A DNA stretch of 64,000 bases from contig NC_084497.1 of assembly GCF_030035675.1 (NCBI RefSeq), positions 26,774,455 to 26,838,454 on the forward strand, written 5' to 3'. The notes beneath the pieces are model-generated. The model was not told the origin of the DNA, searched no databases, and saw only the letters and a program-made list of their open reading frames with translations. Below are positions 52,095-63,274 of this stretch, piece by piece. Source of the stretch: Rhineura floridana. Its lineage: Eukaryota > Chordata > Lepidosauria > Squamata > Rhineuridae. Within the stretch, counting starts at the first letter, position 1; every line of letters starts with the position of its first letter. Position numbers and translations under genes: made by a program.

Positions 52095-52275
52095 AATGCT
52101 GGGAAAAACAGAAGGGAGTAGGAAAAGAGGAATGCCAAACAAGGGATAGATTGATTCCATAAAGGAAGCCACAGACTTGAACTTACAAGATCTGGTTTAC
52201 GACAGATGCTACTGGAGGTCACTGATTCATAGGGTCGCCATAAGTCGTAAGCGACTTGAAGGCACATAACAACAA
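52095..52275 (+). mobile_element. RTE/BovB LINE 3' end
   Basis: AATGCTGGGAAAAACAGAAG, GATTCCATAAAGGAAGCCAC, TTGAACTTACAAGATCTG, GGTCGCCATAAGTCGTAAGC and GACTTGAAGGCACATAAC. Same 3' end as the copy at 30683-31330, opposite strand. Squamate BovB-tailed SINEs share this tail, but the coding remnant here favours the LINE. Confidence 0.8.
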
Positions 52276-52421
52276 ACTCTTGGGTAAGTAGGTATAGGGT
52301 TGTGGCCGTAAATACAGAAAAATCAGGCTACAAACGAGATAGACAAATGGATAGATATAAAAAAGGGGGGCTAACGATAACATGGCCTTACCTTGTAGGG
52401 TTCTTGTAAAGATCACAAGAC

Positions 52422-52423
<2 letters not shown>

Positions 52424-52505
<82 letters not shown>
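52424..52505. repeat. (GATA)n microsatellite
   Basis: About 20 uninterrupted GATA units. Confidence 0.98.
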
Positions 52506-52679
52506 GGGTACAATTTGGAGGACCTTAAAAAGCATTATATGAAGGCTCCTTGTGGGTTTCTAGACTCTCTCTGAGTGAGTTTTGGGGAAATGGGGCTGTC
52601 TCAAACTAAGTCCTACTCAGAGCAGAGCCACTGAAAAAAAGGACCCCCAAGTTGGTCATGTCCATGAACTTTAATAAGG

Positions 52680-53330
52680 CTACTTGGAGCAGGGCGAGCA
52701 CCTGATGCAGCCCAAGGCCTTGTATAGAGAAGAAGCTGATGTTCTACGGTGCACAGCTCCCCCCCCAAGGGACCGTAGCAATATTTCTCTCCCCCTTTAC
52801 TTCAGCCAGGCTGTTCCAGTCAGTTTTGACAGGCAGCGAACTGGAAGCGAGGAGGGGGCCCTAACTCGGCCTCTCCCTTGCACGGAAGTTGTGCCTCCGT
52901 TGAAAGTTTTTGCACCCAATGCTTTTTTCGCTCCCTCCCTTAATGGCTTCGCTTTGCCCTCCAGGGGGTCATTGGCTCAGGCGTCGGCCCAATCCGCTTC
53001 TGGAAGGCCTCCCTCCCGCCCCCAGCTCTTCTGGGGAGATTTTAGGTCGCCCTCCTTCTTTCCTTCCCCGCCCTTGGGGAGAAAAAAGGTCCTGAACCCA
53101 ATTAATGGCTAATAATTAATATAGGCACAAAACCGGCAGAGGCGAGAGCGGACGAGGAAAGCAAGAGCGAGGCGGGAGGGCCCCGATTCAGCGCCAGGGA
53201 GATCGGCCCAGCCCGCTCCAGAGGGGAGACGGGGGAGAGGGGCGCTGAAGCCTCGGAAAGGAGTCGAAGCCGAATTCCATATGCGCTGCGGGTCGGCGGG
53301 AGGTGTTAATCCGAATTAAAAAAAGAAACG
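52680..53330. promoter_or_regulatory. CpG-rich segment
   Basis: GC and CpG rise sharply, most clearly at 53125-53310 where CG dinucleotides recur every 5-15 bases. No recognised repeat. It could be a CpG island or upstream promoter of an unseen gene. An open frame at 52684-53112 shows no domain and is not annotated. Confidence 0.35.
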
Positions 53331-54390
53331 GGCCTCTCTGGGAGTAATTGCTCCCTCGGGACGCCTTGAAAACATATATTCTCTGGGTCTTAGATTTCTT
53401 CTTCTTCTTCCCCTTTAAAGGTACAATTCCAAATTTTTAAAGGACATACATTTATGAGCCGGCAAACTCCGTTGAATATCGTGTCGCCTTCTTTCTGAGG
53501 CAGTGACCCCTAAAACCGAGGCTCCAAAGCTGCCATCTTTTCCGGCGAGTAAGCCCCAGCTGCACTCAAACTGGGTAGACCCGGGCGAAGCGGATTGCAG
53601 GGCCCGGCTTTCTGATGTCGCACCTGGGCGGGTTTAAAAACGAAACTCGGTTTGACTTCGCTGTGGAGTGCGCGCAGGGATCACGCTTGCTTGCTTGCTT
53701 GCTTCCTAAAAGAATATCGAGGGCGTTGCAGCCGGTCACCCCCCTTAAAAAAAAAAAATCCCTTTCCACCTCTTCTTATTTTTATTTTAAATTCTGCGCA
53801 GCCACTTGAGGGAATAGCTGTCCTGGGTTTTCGGCCGGCAGCCTGCCTACTCAGAAGCAAGCCCCGTCGATAGGACGTTGATTTCTGAAGTAGGAGGAGG
53901 CTTTTCTCGGGCGCTGTTTCGCAGGGGACAAAATGGGCCCCGCTTTGGCGAAAACGCTCTATTAAAAATATTGTTTTGCTTTTTGTAATTGCATTATTTT
54001 GCATCCCCGTTTTAAACCAGCTGGGAGAAGCAGTGGCATCTCCGACAAAATCCGTCTGTCCGGAATGCATCTGTTCTGGTCCCAAAACTTTAATTACAAA
54101 GAAAATCCTTGTGGGTTTTCCAAATCCCATAAGAAATCCCCCCTCCTATTTTGGGGGGTGCTGCCTTTTGCTAATTACATTTTTGAAAGGATTTCCACAC
54201 CAGCAGGAAAAAAGGGGGACATCTAATTCGGCTCTTTTAAAAGACCCTTCACATTTGCGCCCTCTGACTGTCAATTATCATAAATGGGACGATTGTCGTC
54301 AAAATGATCCTTATTGGTGATCTTAATCGGGGGGTTGCATCCCCCCGTGAGTCTTGCTCAAGAGTAGACGCATTGCAACGAACAGACACG
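53331..54390. other. Unique-looking non-coding sequence
   Basis: GC-moderate sequence with a TTCTTC patch at 53396-53408, a TTGC tetramer patch at 53686-53703 and a degraded short inverted repeat near 53845-53885. No coding exon recognised. Confidence 0.35.
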
Positions 54391-54395
54391 ACTAA

Positions 54396-54479
54396 GGTTG
54401 CAATCCAATACGTCAGAAGTAAGCTCCATTGGGTTCAGTAGGACTTACTCCCAGGTAAGTGGGTATTGGATTGCAGCCT
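54396..54479. mobile_element. Short inverted-repeat MITE (GGNTGCAATCC family), best copy
   Basis: 84 bp. Ends GGTTGCAATCCAATACG and GGTATTGGATTGCAGCC are inverted repeats, with CCATTGGGTTCAGTAGGAC in the middle. Flanking TAA on both sides is compatible with a three-base duplication (Harbinger-like), but this is one copy only. Confidence 0.7.
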
Positions 54480-54547
54480 AATTTATGGCCATTGATGTCA
54501 ATGGATCTGCTCCGAGTAGGGCGTAGCTGGCTACTTCCCAATTTGGG

Positions 54548-54640
54548 CTGCAATCCAATGCACACTTACCTGAGGGTAAGTCCCAATGAGTTTACTTGGA
54601 GCTTACTTTTGAGTAGACATATATTGTCTTGCAGCCTAGG
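54548..54640. mobile_element. Short inverted-repeat MITE (GGNTGCAATCC family)
   Basis: GGGCTGCAATCCAATGCACA to GTCTTGCAGCC, with AGTAAGTCCCAATGAG-like and TTGAGTAGACATATATTG blocks. Confidence 0.65.
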
Positions 54641-54644
54641 GCAC

Positions 54645-55825
54645 ATGTAAATAAAATTCTTTAAAAAAAAAAAACTGAGTTTGTCACATCAGCATTTCTA
54701 TAGATTAAAAAACCCCGATTTGGGGTATTAATTAATTCTTAGAAGCTCAGCGAGTAATGCGCAGGTTTTAATATTTCGGGGACTGGAGAGATGGGAGGTA
54801 AAGGGGGGCGGGAGTTGAGTAGATCGAGTTTGCAATCTGGTTTTTTGGGGGGGTCTCTCTCTCTAGCTAAAGCTAGTTTTAGAAACAACCTTCAGCTGAT
54901 AGAAAGGAGGGGAACGGTAGCACTTTTGAACAAACGCAGACCAGCTTCTTTTTTTTAATGTTCTTGGGGTGCGAGGAGAAAGGAAGCATCGGATTGTCAT
55001 ATCTGTCCTGGAAAACCTTAAAAGTAGCAAGGCGCCCTCCTCAAGGTTCTCGGCAAAAACGCCCTCGCCAGACCCGTGAGCCACCAGCCGCTTCAGATTG
55101 GGCTCCGGCTTTTTTTGGGGGGGGGAAGACCTCGAATTTCAGGGCGCTTCCCCCGTTTTTGGAAGACGTCATTAACACCAGATGAACTCTTTAAAAAAAA
55201 GAGAGAGAGACAAGCTCCCCCCCCCCAAAAAAACCCTCAAACGTGTATGCTAAAGCGGATTAAAACTCATCTTTGCAAGGGTGTCTTCGAAGACTCATTT
55301 CTGCAGCAAATGTGCGGGTGGGGGGGTTCCCCCTCCCTTCCTCAAATCAAAAAGGAATGCAATTGCTGCCTAAACGTCTTGACTCTCTGCGTATCTGAGC
55401 GCCTGTGTGTCCAGTGCATCCGCAGATTTTCGTTAGCCCATCAAGATGTGGGTTGTTTTTTTTTAAAAAAAAGTTAATTGGAGCCCCCCCATTGTACACT
55501 TGCAAACGTGCCTATCAAAGGATATTTAATCATAATTCCTAATTAGGGTGAATGCGTGTCGTACTTGAGGAGTCTTCACAACGCTTCACGGTGCACTTTC
55601 TGAGCTCAAAGTGGAAATCCTTGTTTTTTTAAAAAACAGATCCTAAGTAGGATTTTTTCCCCTTTCTTTCCAGAGACGACCCTTTCCCCATTCAACTGTT
55701 AGGAGTTTCTCTCGTGGCTTTTTCGTCCGTGTTATTAATACTCTGCTGGGAAAAGAGGGCACGATCCGGCGCTTTTAAATCTTTGATTTGAAAGGGTTTG
55801 TGTGTGTGTTTGTAACCCGAGCCTG
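54645..55825. other. Non-coding sequence, no gene recognised
   Basis: Poly-A, poly-G and poly-C patches (54661-54673, 55118-55126, 55217-55226). A/T-rich blocks at 54680-54760 and 55500-55560 look unique. No exon recognised. Confidence 0.3.
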
Positions 55826-55827
55826 TT

Positions 55828-56440
55828 GGCTGTTTACTCAGAAGTAAACACTACTGAGACTTACCAGCCCCGACCTAAGCATGTTTACTCTGAAGTCCCG
55901 CAAGGCTTCAGAATCCCTGTTCAGGGTCTATGGGCTGATGTAGTGACTCCCCAGCTGTAAGCCGGCCCAGTGCGTTTTTACTCCGACGTAAATCTCCTTG
56001 AAGCACAGGCTTGCAGCCTTGAAAGGACTGAGCGGTTGGCTGGATTCTTCCCATTGCTATAAGTAGCAGAGAAGGTTTGGAAAGTTGTTAATACACAGAC
56101 AAGGAAGCCATAGTGGTTTTTCAGTCTCTGTTGGGTAGCCAAACAGATCGTTTTATCCCCCTCCCCCATACATATATTATTTTGCTTATCAATAAGTATT
56201 CTATACATGCAACAGAAATACGGATAGCCAGCTCTGGCCTCCTCGTTCGAACGGAATGCATAATGCTGCCCATTGTCGTTGCCTTCCAAGCGGCGTTGCT
56301 CTTGTCGTTGTTGTTATTGATTTGCCTCCAACGTTAGTCTTCCTCAGAGTAGACCCATCGAAATGAATGGACATGCTTTGGCCATTAATTTCAGTGGGTC
56401 TACTGTGAGTAAACCTCAGTTGGATGATTAAACGACGACA
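55828..56440. repeat. Degraded short inverted-repeat MITEs (several)
   Basis: TTTACTCAGAAGTAAACACT (55836), TACTCCGACGTAAATCTCC (55979) and TTCAGTGGGTCTACTGTGAG (56390) are pieces of the GGNTGCAATCC family. The intervening DNA is non-coding. Confidence 0.4.
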
Positions 56441-57060
56441 CAATCCATATTCCTGCTGTTGCACAGACTACGGAAAGCCACTGTTTACAATATTATGTAT
56501 TTGCTATTTATCTTTACAAGGGGGGAGGGAGGGAGAGAGCAGGTCCTTGCCCCGGGGAGTCCAAACAACCCTCCTTTAGGAATAGGCGATCAAAGGAGGG
56601 TGTGTGGGGGGACTCTTCGCCAGGAAAATGGTCGAGTTGGCTTGCCATTTTCATCTTCAACCTGTGGCTGTAGATGGTTGGACAATTTCCCTCAGCTGCA
56701 TCCGTGTGTCTGCGAGGTGAGCTTTGGGAAAACGTACGTGTGTGTGTGGACCTGTAGCCAGGGGGGCTGGGGGTCGCCCCCCTAAAAAGTTTTTGCCCCT
56801 GTTGTCTTTACAAAAATAAATAAATTCCTGGTTTTTTTCTGCCCCCTGCTTTCTGGGGTAACCGCTCCGAGGTTTACGCTGGCTACCAGCCTGTGAGTAG
56901 GGACACACACCGGGGTCTCCTATCACCGTTGAAATCCTTTGGCGAGTGAGTTGAACTTTATTAAAAAAACAGTAATTAACATAGCCTCCTTGGTTGATCA
57001 TATAGATAAAAAGGAGCGGGGTCTGGGGTGTTGCGTGGGTCAAGAGGAACAGCAGAAGAG
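56441..57060. other. No gene recognised
   Basis: Non-coding, GC-moderate. A TG run lies at 56736-56748 and a GGGGGG/CCCCCC pair at 56761-56782. Confidence 0.3.
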
Positions 57061-57064
57061 TTTG

Positions 57065-57175
57065 GCTGCGGGATCAGGCCAGTGGCCCATGTGGTCCAGC
57101 ATCCTGTTCTCACCGTGGCCACCCAGATGCCCATCAGGAGAAACCCCCAAGAGCAACAGCACTCTTTTTCCAGCC
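57065..57175 (-). mobile_element. CR1-type LINE 3' tail
   Basis: GGGATCAGGCCAGTGGCCCA, CATCCTGTTCTCACCGTGGC and ACCCAGATGCCCATCAGGAG on + are the complement of the CR1-type tail. Confidence 0.65.
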
Positions 57176-57179
57176 AGAA

Positions 57180-58310
57180 TTGGCGCGCGGGGGCAATGAG
57201 AGGTGGATCCCCCCGTTTGAAAAGGCATCGTTAAGCCCTTGCTTAATGCACTCTCCTTGCAAAACGGTGTATGGTAAGAATTAAGTGCTTGTGCTCTCAA
57301 ATCGTCCGGAGGTGGGGGGAGACTTACTTATTTTTTAATCATGAACTCAAGACCTCCTGTTCTGTCCATAAAACCCCAAGTATTTTAAGCTGCTCTAATT
57401 CTAAGAATTTGAAGGCCAGCCCCAACTGGAGACACAGACCTTCGTTTGTTTCTTCTGTATGCAACAAACGTTGTCACTCCTTGGGTCTCCTAACGTGTAC
57501 CCCCTTTCCCCCCGTAAATCCCATTTCCTAGACAAGCCCCCCCCCAAAAAAAGCAGTCAGTGCCATGAATGGTATTGAATAGGCTTTACTCCCAAGTAAG
57601 GGTGAACAAAAAGATCGCGGTAGGTGTATATTAAGTCCAGTCGGGCTTTACTTCCGAGTAAGACGAGCATTTTTGCGTATATATACACACACATACAGTC
57701 AAGTGATTAAGTTTGGCTGGATCGATCTCAATTCATCTATTTTTTTGTGGGGGTGAGGGGAGTCCTAACTAACGTGCCCAACTTCTTCCACAGTGAAACA
57801 ATACTCCAACGCTGCGTCAAGAATTTCTTATTAATTGCATTTTTAAATGGAAATAATATTGATTAGGAATAGCACGTGGACAGCTTACAGCCTGCAAGTT
57901 TAAGTGACGTCAACCCATTTCCCTTTAGCCTTAGTAAGTACCCGGGCTTACCTAAAGGAAAAGGAGGGGGCGAATCACTTTCTAGCCTTCGAGATGCATA
58001 CGTCTCAAAAAGTTTCTAGCCCTAGAGGTATCCGTTTTGAGCGCTTCCTGATATGCGCGCCTTGAGGGCTAGAAATTTATATGGCGGAGGAGAGGAGCCT
58101 GAAGGATAAGAGATCATGCATATCGAACTCTGGTTCGTACCTCGATGGACAGCATTGTGCCTGGAAAGGAGAGGCATCAGCAATGTGGGTGAAAGTGGCC
58201 ACCCGAAGAGGAGGAAGCGGGGAGGCAAATCCTGTTAAAGCCAGACTCTTTGGGCAATCCACGTTTTGCGTCGCCCTCCGCTTGAAGGAATGAGGCCACC
58301 GTGGAGCCTC
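57180..58310. other. Non-coding sequence; unique-looking A/T block at 57825-57930
   Basis: Contains degraded short MITEs near 57560-57670, a TA/CA patch near 57680, and a unique-looking block (AAATGGAAATAATATTGATT, AGCACGTGGACAGCTTACAG, AAGTGACGTCAACCC) that could be a conserved non-coding element. TGACGTCA at 57904-57911 is a perfect CRE octamer. Confidence 0.35.
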
Positions 58311-58825
58311 TTTCAATTCAGAAGGACTTACTCCTGAGTAATCCCACACAGGCTCGAATGACACCCACCCCCCTCCGCTAGGCCTGTCGCTGACGCAGAC
58401 CCAACCCCGAACACGTTGTTTCAGTAGGGCGCGTGTTGGATCATGGGATCCTTTCCTTCAAGGTTTTACCTGGATGAGTCCATCTGGTTTCCCTTATCAC
58501 TGGCAGCAAGGAACGCCCCAGTGATAAACGAGTGCATGCGTATTTTTCATGTAGAGGTGTAGTGGGGGTGGGGATAGGAAGTGGCACAGATTCCCCTTTC
58601 AAGCCCTGCCATTTCTCGGCTCCTGTTCGTAATTCACTTCGCAGTCCTTAATCCGAACCAGGCGCGCGCATGACCTTGCTTTCACTTTGCATGCTTTGTG
58701 TGTGGGGGAATTAAAAGAGAACCCGAAGTTAAAATTCGTAAACAGCTTATAAACCAGCATCCGCCCCCCCCGCGTATTCAGCTTCGCTTGCAGCTGCGAT
58801 CCACAACGGAAACCAACCCCTAGAT

Positions 58826-58963
58826 CAGGCTTTCCCAACCAGTGTGCCTCCAGATGTTGTTGAACCACAACTCCCATCTTTCCTGACCATTGGCAATGCT
58901 GGCTGAGGCTGATGGGAGTTGTGGTCCAACAACATCTGGAGGCACACTGGTTGGGAAAGGCTG
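58826..58963. mobile_element. Perfectly flanked palindromic hAT MITE
   Basis: 138 bp. Ends CAGGCTTTCCCAACC and GGTTGGGAAAGGCTG, nearly complete palindrome through AGTGTGCCTCCAGATGTTGT and ACAACTCCCATC. Perfect 8-bp duplication CCCTAGAT at 58818-58825 and 58964-58971. No coding capacity. The reference copy for the diverged palindromes at 26900, 39460, 42505 and 48773. Confidence 0.92.
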
Positions 58964-59039
58964 CCCTAGATTAAATCTCCTGTCTGTGTAGATGGGTCCG
59001 GGGTGTGCGGGGCATCTGGAACCGACCCGACTTCGGTTT

Positions 59040-59160
59040 CAGCATCGCTTTGTGCCTCCTTACTGGGTGACTCTGGGCTTAGTCACTGTCTCTCCGCCCC
59101 CCTAACATACCTCGCAGGGTTGTGGTGAGGGTAAAATGGGCAGGGGGGTGCGCCGGCAGG
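59040..59160 (+). mobile_element. tRNA-derived SINE (family 2), middle part
   Basis: GGTGACTCTGGGCTTAGTCA, CTCGCAGGGTTGTGGTGAGG and GTAAAATGGGCAGGGG match the MIR-like middle of the copy at 23771-23985. Confidence 0.6.
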
Positions 59161-59188
59161 ATGTGATAATATGGATATCACTGAATAT

Positions 59189-59325
59189 CCCTGCTAAGCA
59201 GGGTCAGGTCTGGTCAGTGCCTGGATGGGAGACCGCCTGGGAACTATAGTATACCGCCTTTGGTTTCTATCATGAAAAGAAAAGCGGGGTATAAATGTAA
59301 TAAATAAAATAATAATATTGAATAT
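59189..59325 (+). mobile_element. 5S-rRNA-derived SINE, 5' truncated
   Basis: GCTAAGCAGGGTCAGGTCTG, GTCAGTGCCTGGATGGGAG and ACCGCCTGGGAA (59193-59243) match the 3' half of 5S rRNA including the internal promoter C box. A LINE-like tail ending GGGTATAAATGTAATAAAT follows. The 5' half of 5S is missing. Confidence 0.8.
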
Positions 59326-59411
59326 TGATATTATAGATAATAAGTGTCTTGGCTGCTAATAAAATGGATCACGGATCGTACTTAAAAAATCCTTTGGGGG
59401 GGATCTGCTGA

Positions 59412-59500
59412 AAGAATATGGGCTGGAAATGATAGTCTCTGGTGGGTGGACCACTATATATCGATCACCCCCTTGACTATCATTTCCAGCCCATATTCTT
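59412..59500. other. Perfect 26-bp-arm hairpin
   Basis: 59412-59437 and 59475-59500 are exact reverse complements (26 of 26), with a 37-base loop that can pair further (GGGTG 59444-59448 with CACCC 59466-59470). Length and shape resemble a miRNA precursor, but a very short MITE is equally possible. No target duplication seen. Confidence 0.6.
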
Positions 59501-59509
59501 GTATGGTCT

Positions 59510-60050
59510 GTATGGAGACGTTGGCTAAAGAAATACTTTGATTAATGGCGCTCTTCTGCATAGGTACAGCCACATCTCTTTAAATGGGTTTTCAGCACAT
59601 TTTTGGAGGCCCTTCATTTCCATGGTGGGCACGTATTGCCCCCTCCGCTGTTGAATCTCCGATTCATCCTAATCGTTTGGTGTGACTTTGGTTTTTTTAA
59701 AAAAAAAAAAACCTTAGTTGATCACCATCCAATCTCCCATGCACACACTTCGTTTCTCTTTGAAACATTCAGAATTTGTTCTCTGAAACAGGCTCCATCC
59801 TCTACCCCCTCCCTGCCAAGCAAACTAAACCCTAACTCTGTGTCAGGGTGCCAGCCGTATCCTCCTTTTGGTAGTAAAGAGACTCACTCAGGTTAACTCA
59901 ACGGAGTTTACTTCTGAGTTAGACAACTGTGGTGGTGGGGGGGAACCGGTGGAGAGAGCACCAATCAAAGAGAAAATGCACGCGGATAAAATTCCCACTC
60001 CGAAGGGAAATCCCATTAATTTAAATTCCAGGCGATGGTGGTGGTAGTAG
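59510..60050. other. No gene recognised
   Basis: Non-coding; A-run at 59699-59711 and a degraded short MITE at 59890-59920. Confidence 0.3.
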
Positions 60051-60099
60051 TTGATGACGATAATAATAATAATAATGATGATGGGTTTTAATTTGGTAT

Positions 60100-60200
60100 G
60101 GTTTAAATTTGTATATTTGGTTTTAATGTTTTTAATTGTAAACCGCCCAGAGCTTCGGCTATGAGGCGGTATATAAATGCAATAAATAAATAAATAAAGG
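60100..60200 (+). mobile_element. L2-type LINE 3' tail
   Basis: AACCGCCCAGAGCTTCGGCT, ATGAGGCGGTATATAAATGC and an AATAAATAAATA tail, the same 3' signature as 3860-7213. An AAT/GAT patch precedes it. Confidence 0.75.
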
Positions 60201-60900
60201 CGGCATTCAATGTCAAGTGTTCCTAAGTGCTGGACTTCCATTATCCTGTAGCGATTCTTACAGCACCCTTCTATGGGAACTCAAAAGGATCTCTCCCCCC
60301 CCCCAATTTCAGATGGGAGTCAGCGCATTCCTTCTCTACAAAGCTTACTCGGGAGTAAATCCCGCGAGTTCAACGGGGCTTGACAGTGTACCAGCAAACC
60401 CGAGCAGCCTCGGCTTGCGTAAGTCGATGGCACCGGCGGATTCGAACCGGGGCCTTTCTAGCTCCTAGTCGGGTTTCGCCACCGCTGCGCACCTGCGATC
60501 TTGGCCAGAAACGTGGTTTTCTGAGTGAGCTCTGCGAAAGGTGAGCCGGAGGTGGGGGGGGGTGCTTTCAAGTCCTTGAAGGGCTGTGGAATGGACTTGT
60601 GGTGCTCTTTTGGACAGAAAGAGGACTTTGAGATTGTCCAAAGTGTAACAGACAAATTGCTCCGTTTCCTCCCTTGCCATCTCGCAGAAGCTGCCAGTCA
60701 GGTCCTTGAGCTCTCCCCACCCCCACCCCCCGCCGACCTAGCTGCCACACTCGGACGCGTTGCCGGCACCAGGCACCTGAGATCAACTTGCCTATAATTT
60801 CCGAGGGAGGGGGAGAGAGACCTTTGCAAATCCCCAGCAAAAGCACAAGAAGCGTGATAGGGTTGTTTCGCAGATAGTCACTTGATATTTTTCCCCCAAG
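60201..60900. other. No gene recognised
   Basis: GC-moderate non-coding sequence. Open frames on both strands (60458-60846) have no recognised domain. Confidence 0.3.
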
Positions 60901-60904
60901 GGGG

Positions 60905-61045
60905 AGTATGGTCTAATGACTAGGGCCCTGGACTTGACACCCCAAGCGCGCCACCGCCAGCAATCTCCTGGCTGGCCACTGGATGCTGGACTAGACGGGC
61001 CACTGGCCTGATCCAGCAGGCTATTCTTATGTTCTTATGTTCTCC
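60905..61045 (+). mobile_element. SINE remnant followed by CR1-type tail
   Basis: AGTATGGTCTAATGACTAGG is tRNA-like, and ATGCTGGACTAGACGGGCC, TGATCCAGCAGG and TTCTTATGTTCTTATG are the CR1-type end. Confidence 0.55.
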
Positions 61046-61341
61046 CTTGGTTCACCCCCCCCAGGATAAAATGCGATCGCTGCATTTTATATAAGCAATT
61101 CCTCACATTTTAACCTGCATGCGTGCTCGCCTCCCCTCTTGTCCCATAGGGCGCGATCCACAGGTGTTTTTTTTAAACCCATTGAAATAACTTATTTACT
61201 TCAGAGTCACCTGCACAGGATCCTGTCCCAGGTTTCAAGGGAGACCCACTGCGATCCTAAACATAGTTACTCAGGAGCGCACGGCAGCGGCTCCAATGCG
61301 GCTTCCTCTCTGGGAAATGCGCTCGGGGAACAGGCTAAGGC

Positions 61342-61425
61342 TGCAATCCAATACACACTTACCTGGGAGTAAGTCCCATTGACCCCAATGGAGCTTTCTT
61401 CTGAGTAGACATGCATGGGATTGCA
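61342..61425. mobile_element. Short inverted-repeat MITE (GGNTGCAATCC family)
   Basis: AAGGCTGCAATCCAATACAC, TTACCTGGGAGTAAGTCCCA, CTTCTGAGTAGACATGCATG and GGGATTGCACC give a full-length copy. Confidence 0.7.
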
Positions 61426-61429
61426 CCCC

Positions 61430-63235
61430 CTGTGCGGCCCCGGATCTCACCCTCCGCACCTCAACCTGTTCACTTGCCGTGGAAGAAAGCGAGGACTGTT
61501 GGGGGCCTCGTTGAAGGGACAACTCTCCCGCCGTGCAGCCTGTAGCTTTGCTTTACTCGGAAGTAAGTCCCACTGAGATCTTCCTTCTAGCTTTTAATAA
61601 CAAGGCAAGACAACTTTTTTGAAATACTGACTTCCAATCGGATTTGATACAGGTGGATACAAGACTTGTCTTGTGGGGTAAAAGCCCCCATCAGAAACTC
61701 CTGGCAGATTTTCTACCTCCCCTGTTGGGTTTGTAATATGTTGTAGACACCGCGGGGCAGGGGATCTGGCGACTCTTTTGTGTTCCTTTACAAACCCAGA
61801 TCATCAGCCACCACCAAAGAATAAGGAAGTAAGTTCTTTTCATTCAGGTTCTCCTCGCCATCCACTTTTTGCTTACCCGGAAGTAAATCCCTCATTGGCC
61901 TCAGCGGGACTGACTCACAAGTCGACCCACTTGAGTCAGGGGGTTGCAAGTCCCGTCTAAGCTAATGGGAAAACTGGATCGAGCGCGACCCAGAAATGAA
62001 CGGGGGGGGATTTAAACACAACCCTGTCTTTATGCAGGTTTACTCAGAAGTAAGTAGGCGCGAGAGTTCCGTTTACCTGCAAAGGCTCGTTTCACCTCTA
62101 CGGAACTTCACTCCTAGGAAAGCGGTAGGAAATATAGATCAGCACAAATTACAAAAAAAGAGGAGTGTGAATTAAGAAGCTGTGCTCGTTTACACATGCA
62201 GGTGCAACGTCGGGATAACTTTTTTTCCTATGAGCAAGAAAAATCCATTTTCCTTTTTTGTAGGGGAAAAGGAAGCCGATCGTTCCCCCCACTCTGAGCA
62301 CATGAAATGGGAAGAAGGTCCAAAACCAAAACTGCTCTTACAATCCGTAATCGGAATTCAAATTCATTGATGAATAATTCTGGAGGGGCAATCCTGGGAA
62401 AATGACCCCCGGTTCCCTAGCCTTCGAGTCTAACAAACCATTCCGTTTTATGAATTAGCTGGGAAAGAACCCAGCTCGTTTTCGTTCGATCGGCTTTTTA
62501 AAAACGGCTTTTAAAAACGTTGGCCAGCTTTATTTCAGGTTTGTGAAAACAGACCGGGCAGGGGGAGGGAGAGAGAATCTCAGAACTAGGATACATCGGC
62601 GTCGAGTGACTGAAAATCAGTTTTAGAAAGAAAAAAGGGACTTTGGTGTAACACACATTCGCAGATTTCCTTGAAAGTCTAAATGCTTCCAGACCTCTCT
62701 TTTGCCCTGACCACAATAATAATAATAATAAATCTATATATATATATTTGCAGTTAAAAAATACACAGATTAAGAGAGGGTGGGTATAGTTTTCAAACCC
62801 TAAATTTGTTTCCCCCCCTCTTTTATCTTCCGCCTGCCGGTACCCTTACATATTTTTAAATTATGGGGGAGTGGGAACGCCCTCTTTGCCCCTTTAAAAA
62901 TCCAGTTTATTCTCTTAAAGGGTTGATGTAACTCTAATAAAAAATTTAAAAAACCCACGCCAAGTTACCTTTCCAGTCAACATCTCTCCTGAGCCCTTGA
63001 ATTCCCAAAAGGTGGGGGGCAATTAATGAATTAATACTGATCCAACCAAGCTATTTACTCCTCTGGGAGGGGGTTCTTTCACCACCCCCTTATCTGCTTT
63101 CGGGAATTTCGGGGAAAAATTCAAGGCTACCCAAACGTCCAGCTTTTCCGACTTCCAATCATCTCTCCCCCCCCCCGCTGAATGGCAGCCAGATACATAT
63201 TTTTAAACGAGCACCTTGGGGTAGGGGAATTAATA
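61430..63235. other. Unique-looking non-coding sequence with degraded short MITEs
   Basis: Fragments of the GGNTGCAATCC family lie near 61555, 61875 and 62040. Between 62090 and 63235 no repeat is recognised apart from AAT and TA patches at 62716-62750. A/T-rich homeodomain-like sites occur (AATTAATGAATTAATAC near 63023). It is a plausible place for conserved regulatory elements. Confidence 0.35.
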
Positions 63236-63240
63236 CTTAC

Positions 63241-63274
63241 CCTCGGATTCCTTCTTAAAGCAGGTCTCCCGGAT
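63241..63274 (-). other. Mini-exon-like segment on the minus strand
   Basis: On the minus strand a 34-nt stretch is bounded by an acceptor-like TCTGCTTTTTACAG and a near-consensus donor GTAAGTAT. If real it could belong to a non-coding transcript running away from a gene to the right. Only splice-signal evidence supports it. Confidence 0.25.

Noticed and set aside
52424-52505. CRISPR-like array
   Set aside because: It is a simple GATA microsatellite without spacers, in a vertebrate genome.
52684-53112. 142-codon frame in the CpG-rich segment
   Set aside because: Long frames arise easily in GC-rich DNA; no domain, no conserved start, no splice signals.
59193-59243. 5S rRNA gene
   Set aside because: Only the 3' half is present and it is fused to a retroelement tail.
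61076-61082. ATGCGATCGC as a possible start of PRDM16 exon 1
   Set aside because: The following bases do not encode the expected basic N-terminus and no donor site follows.
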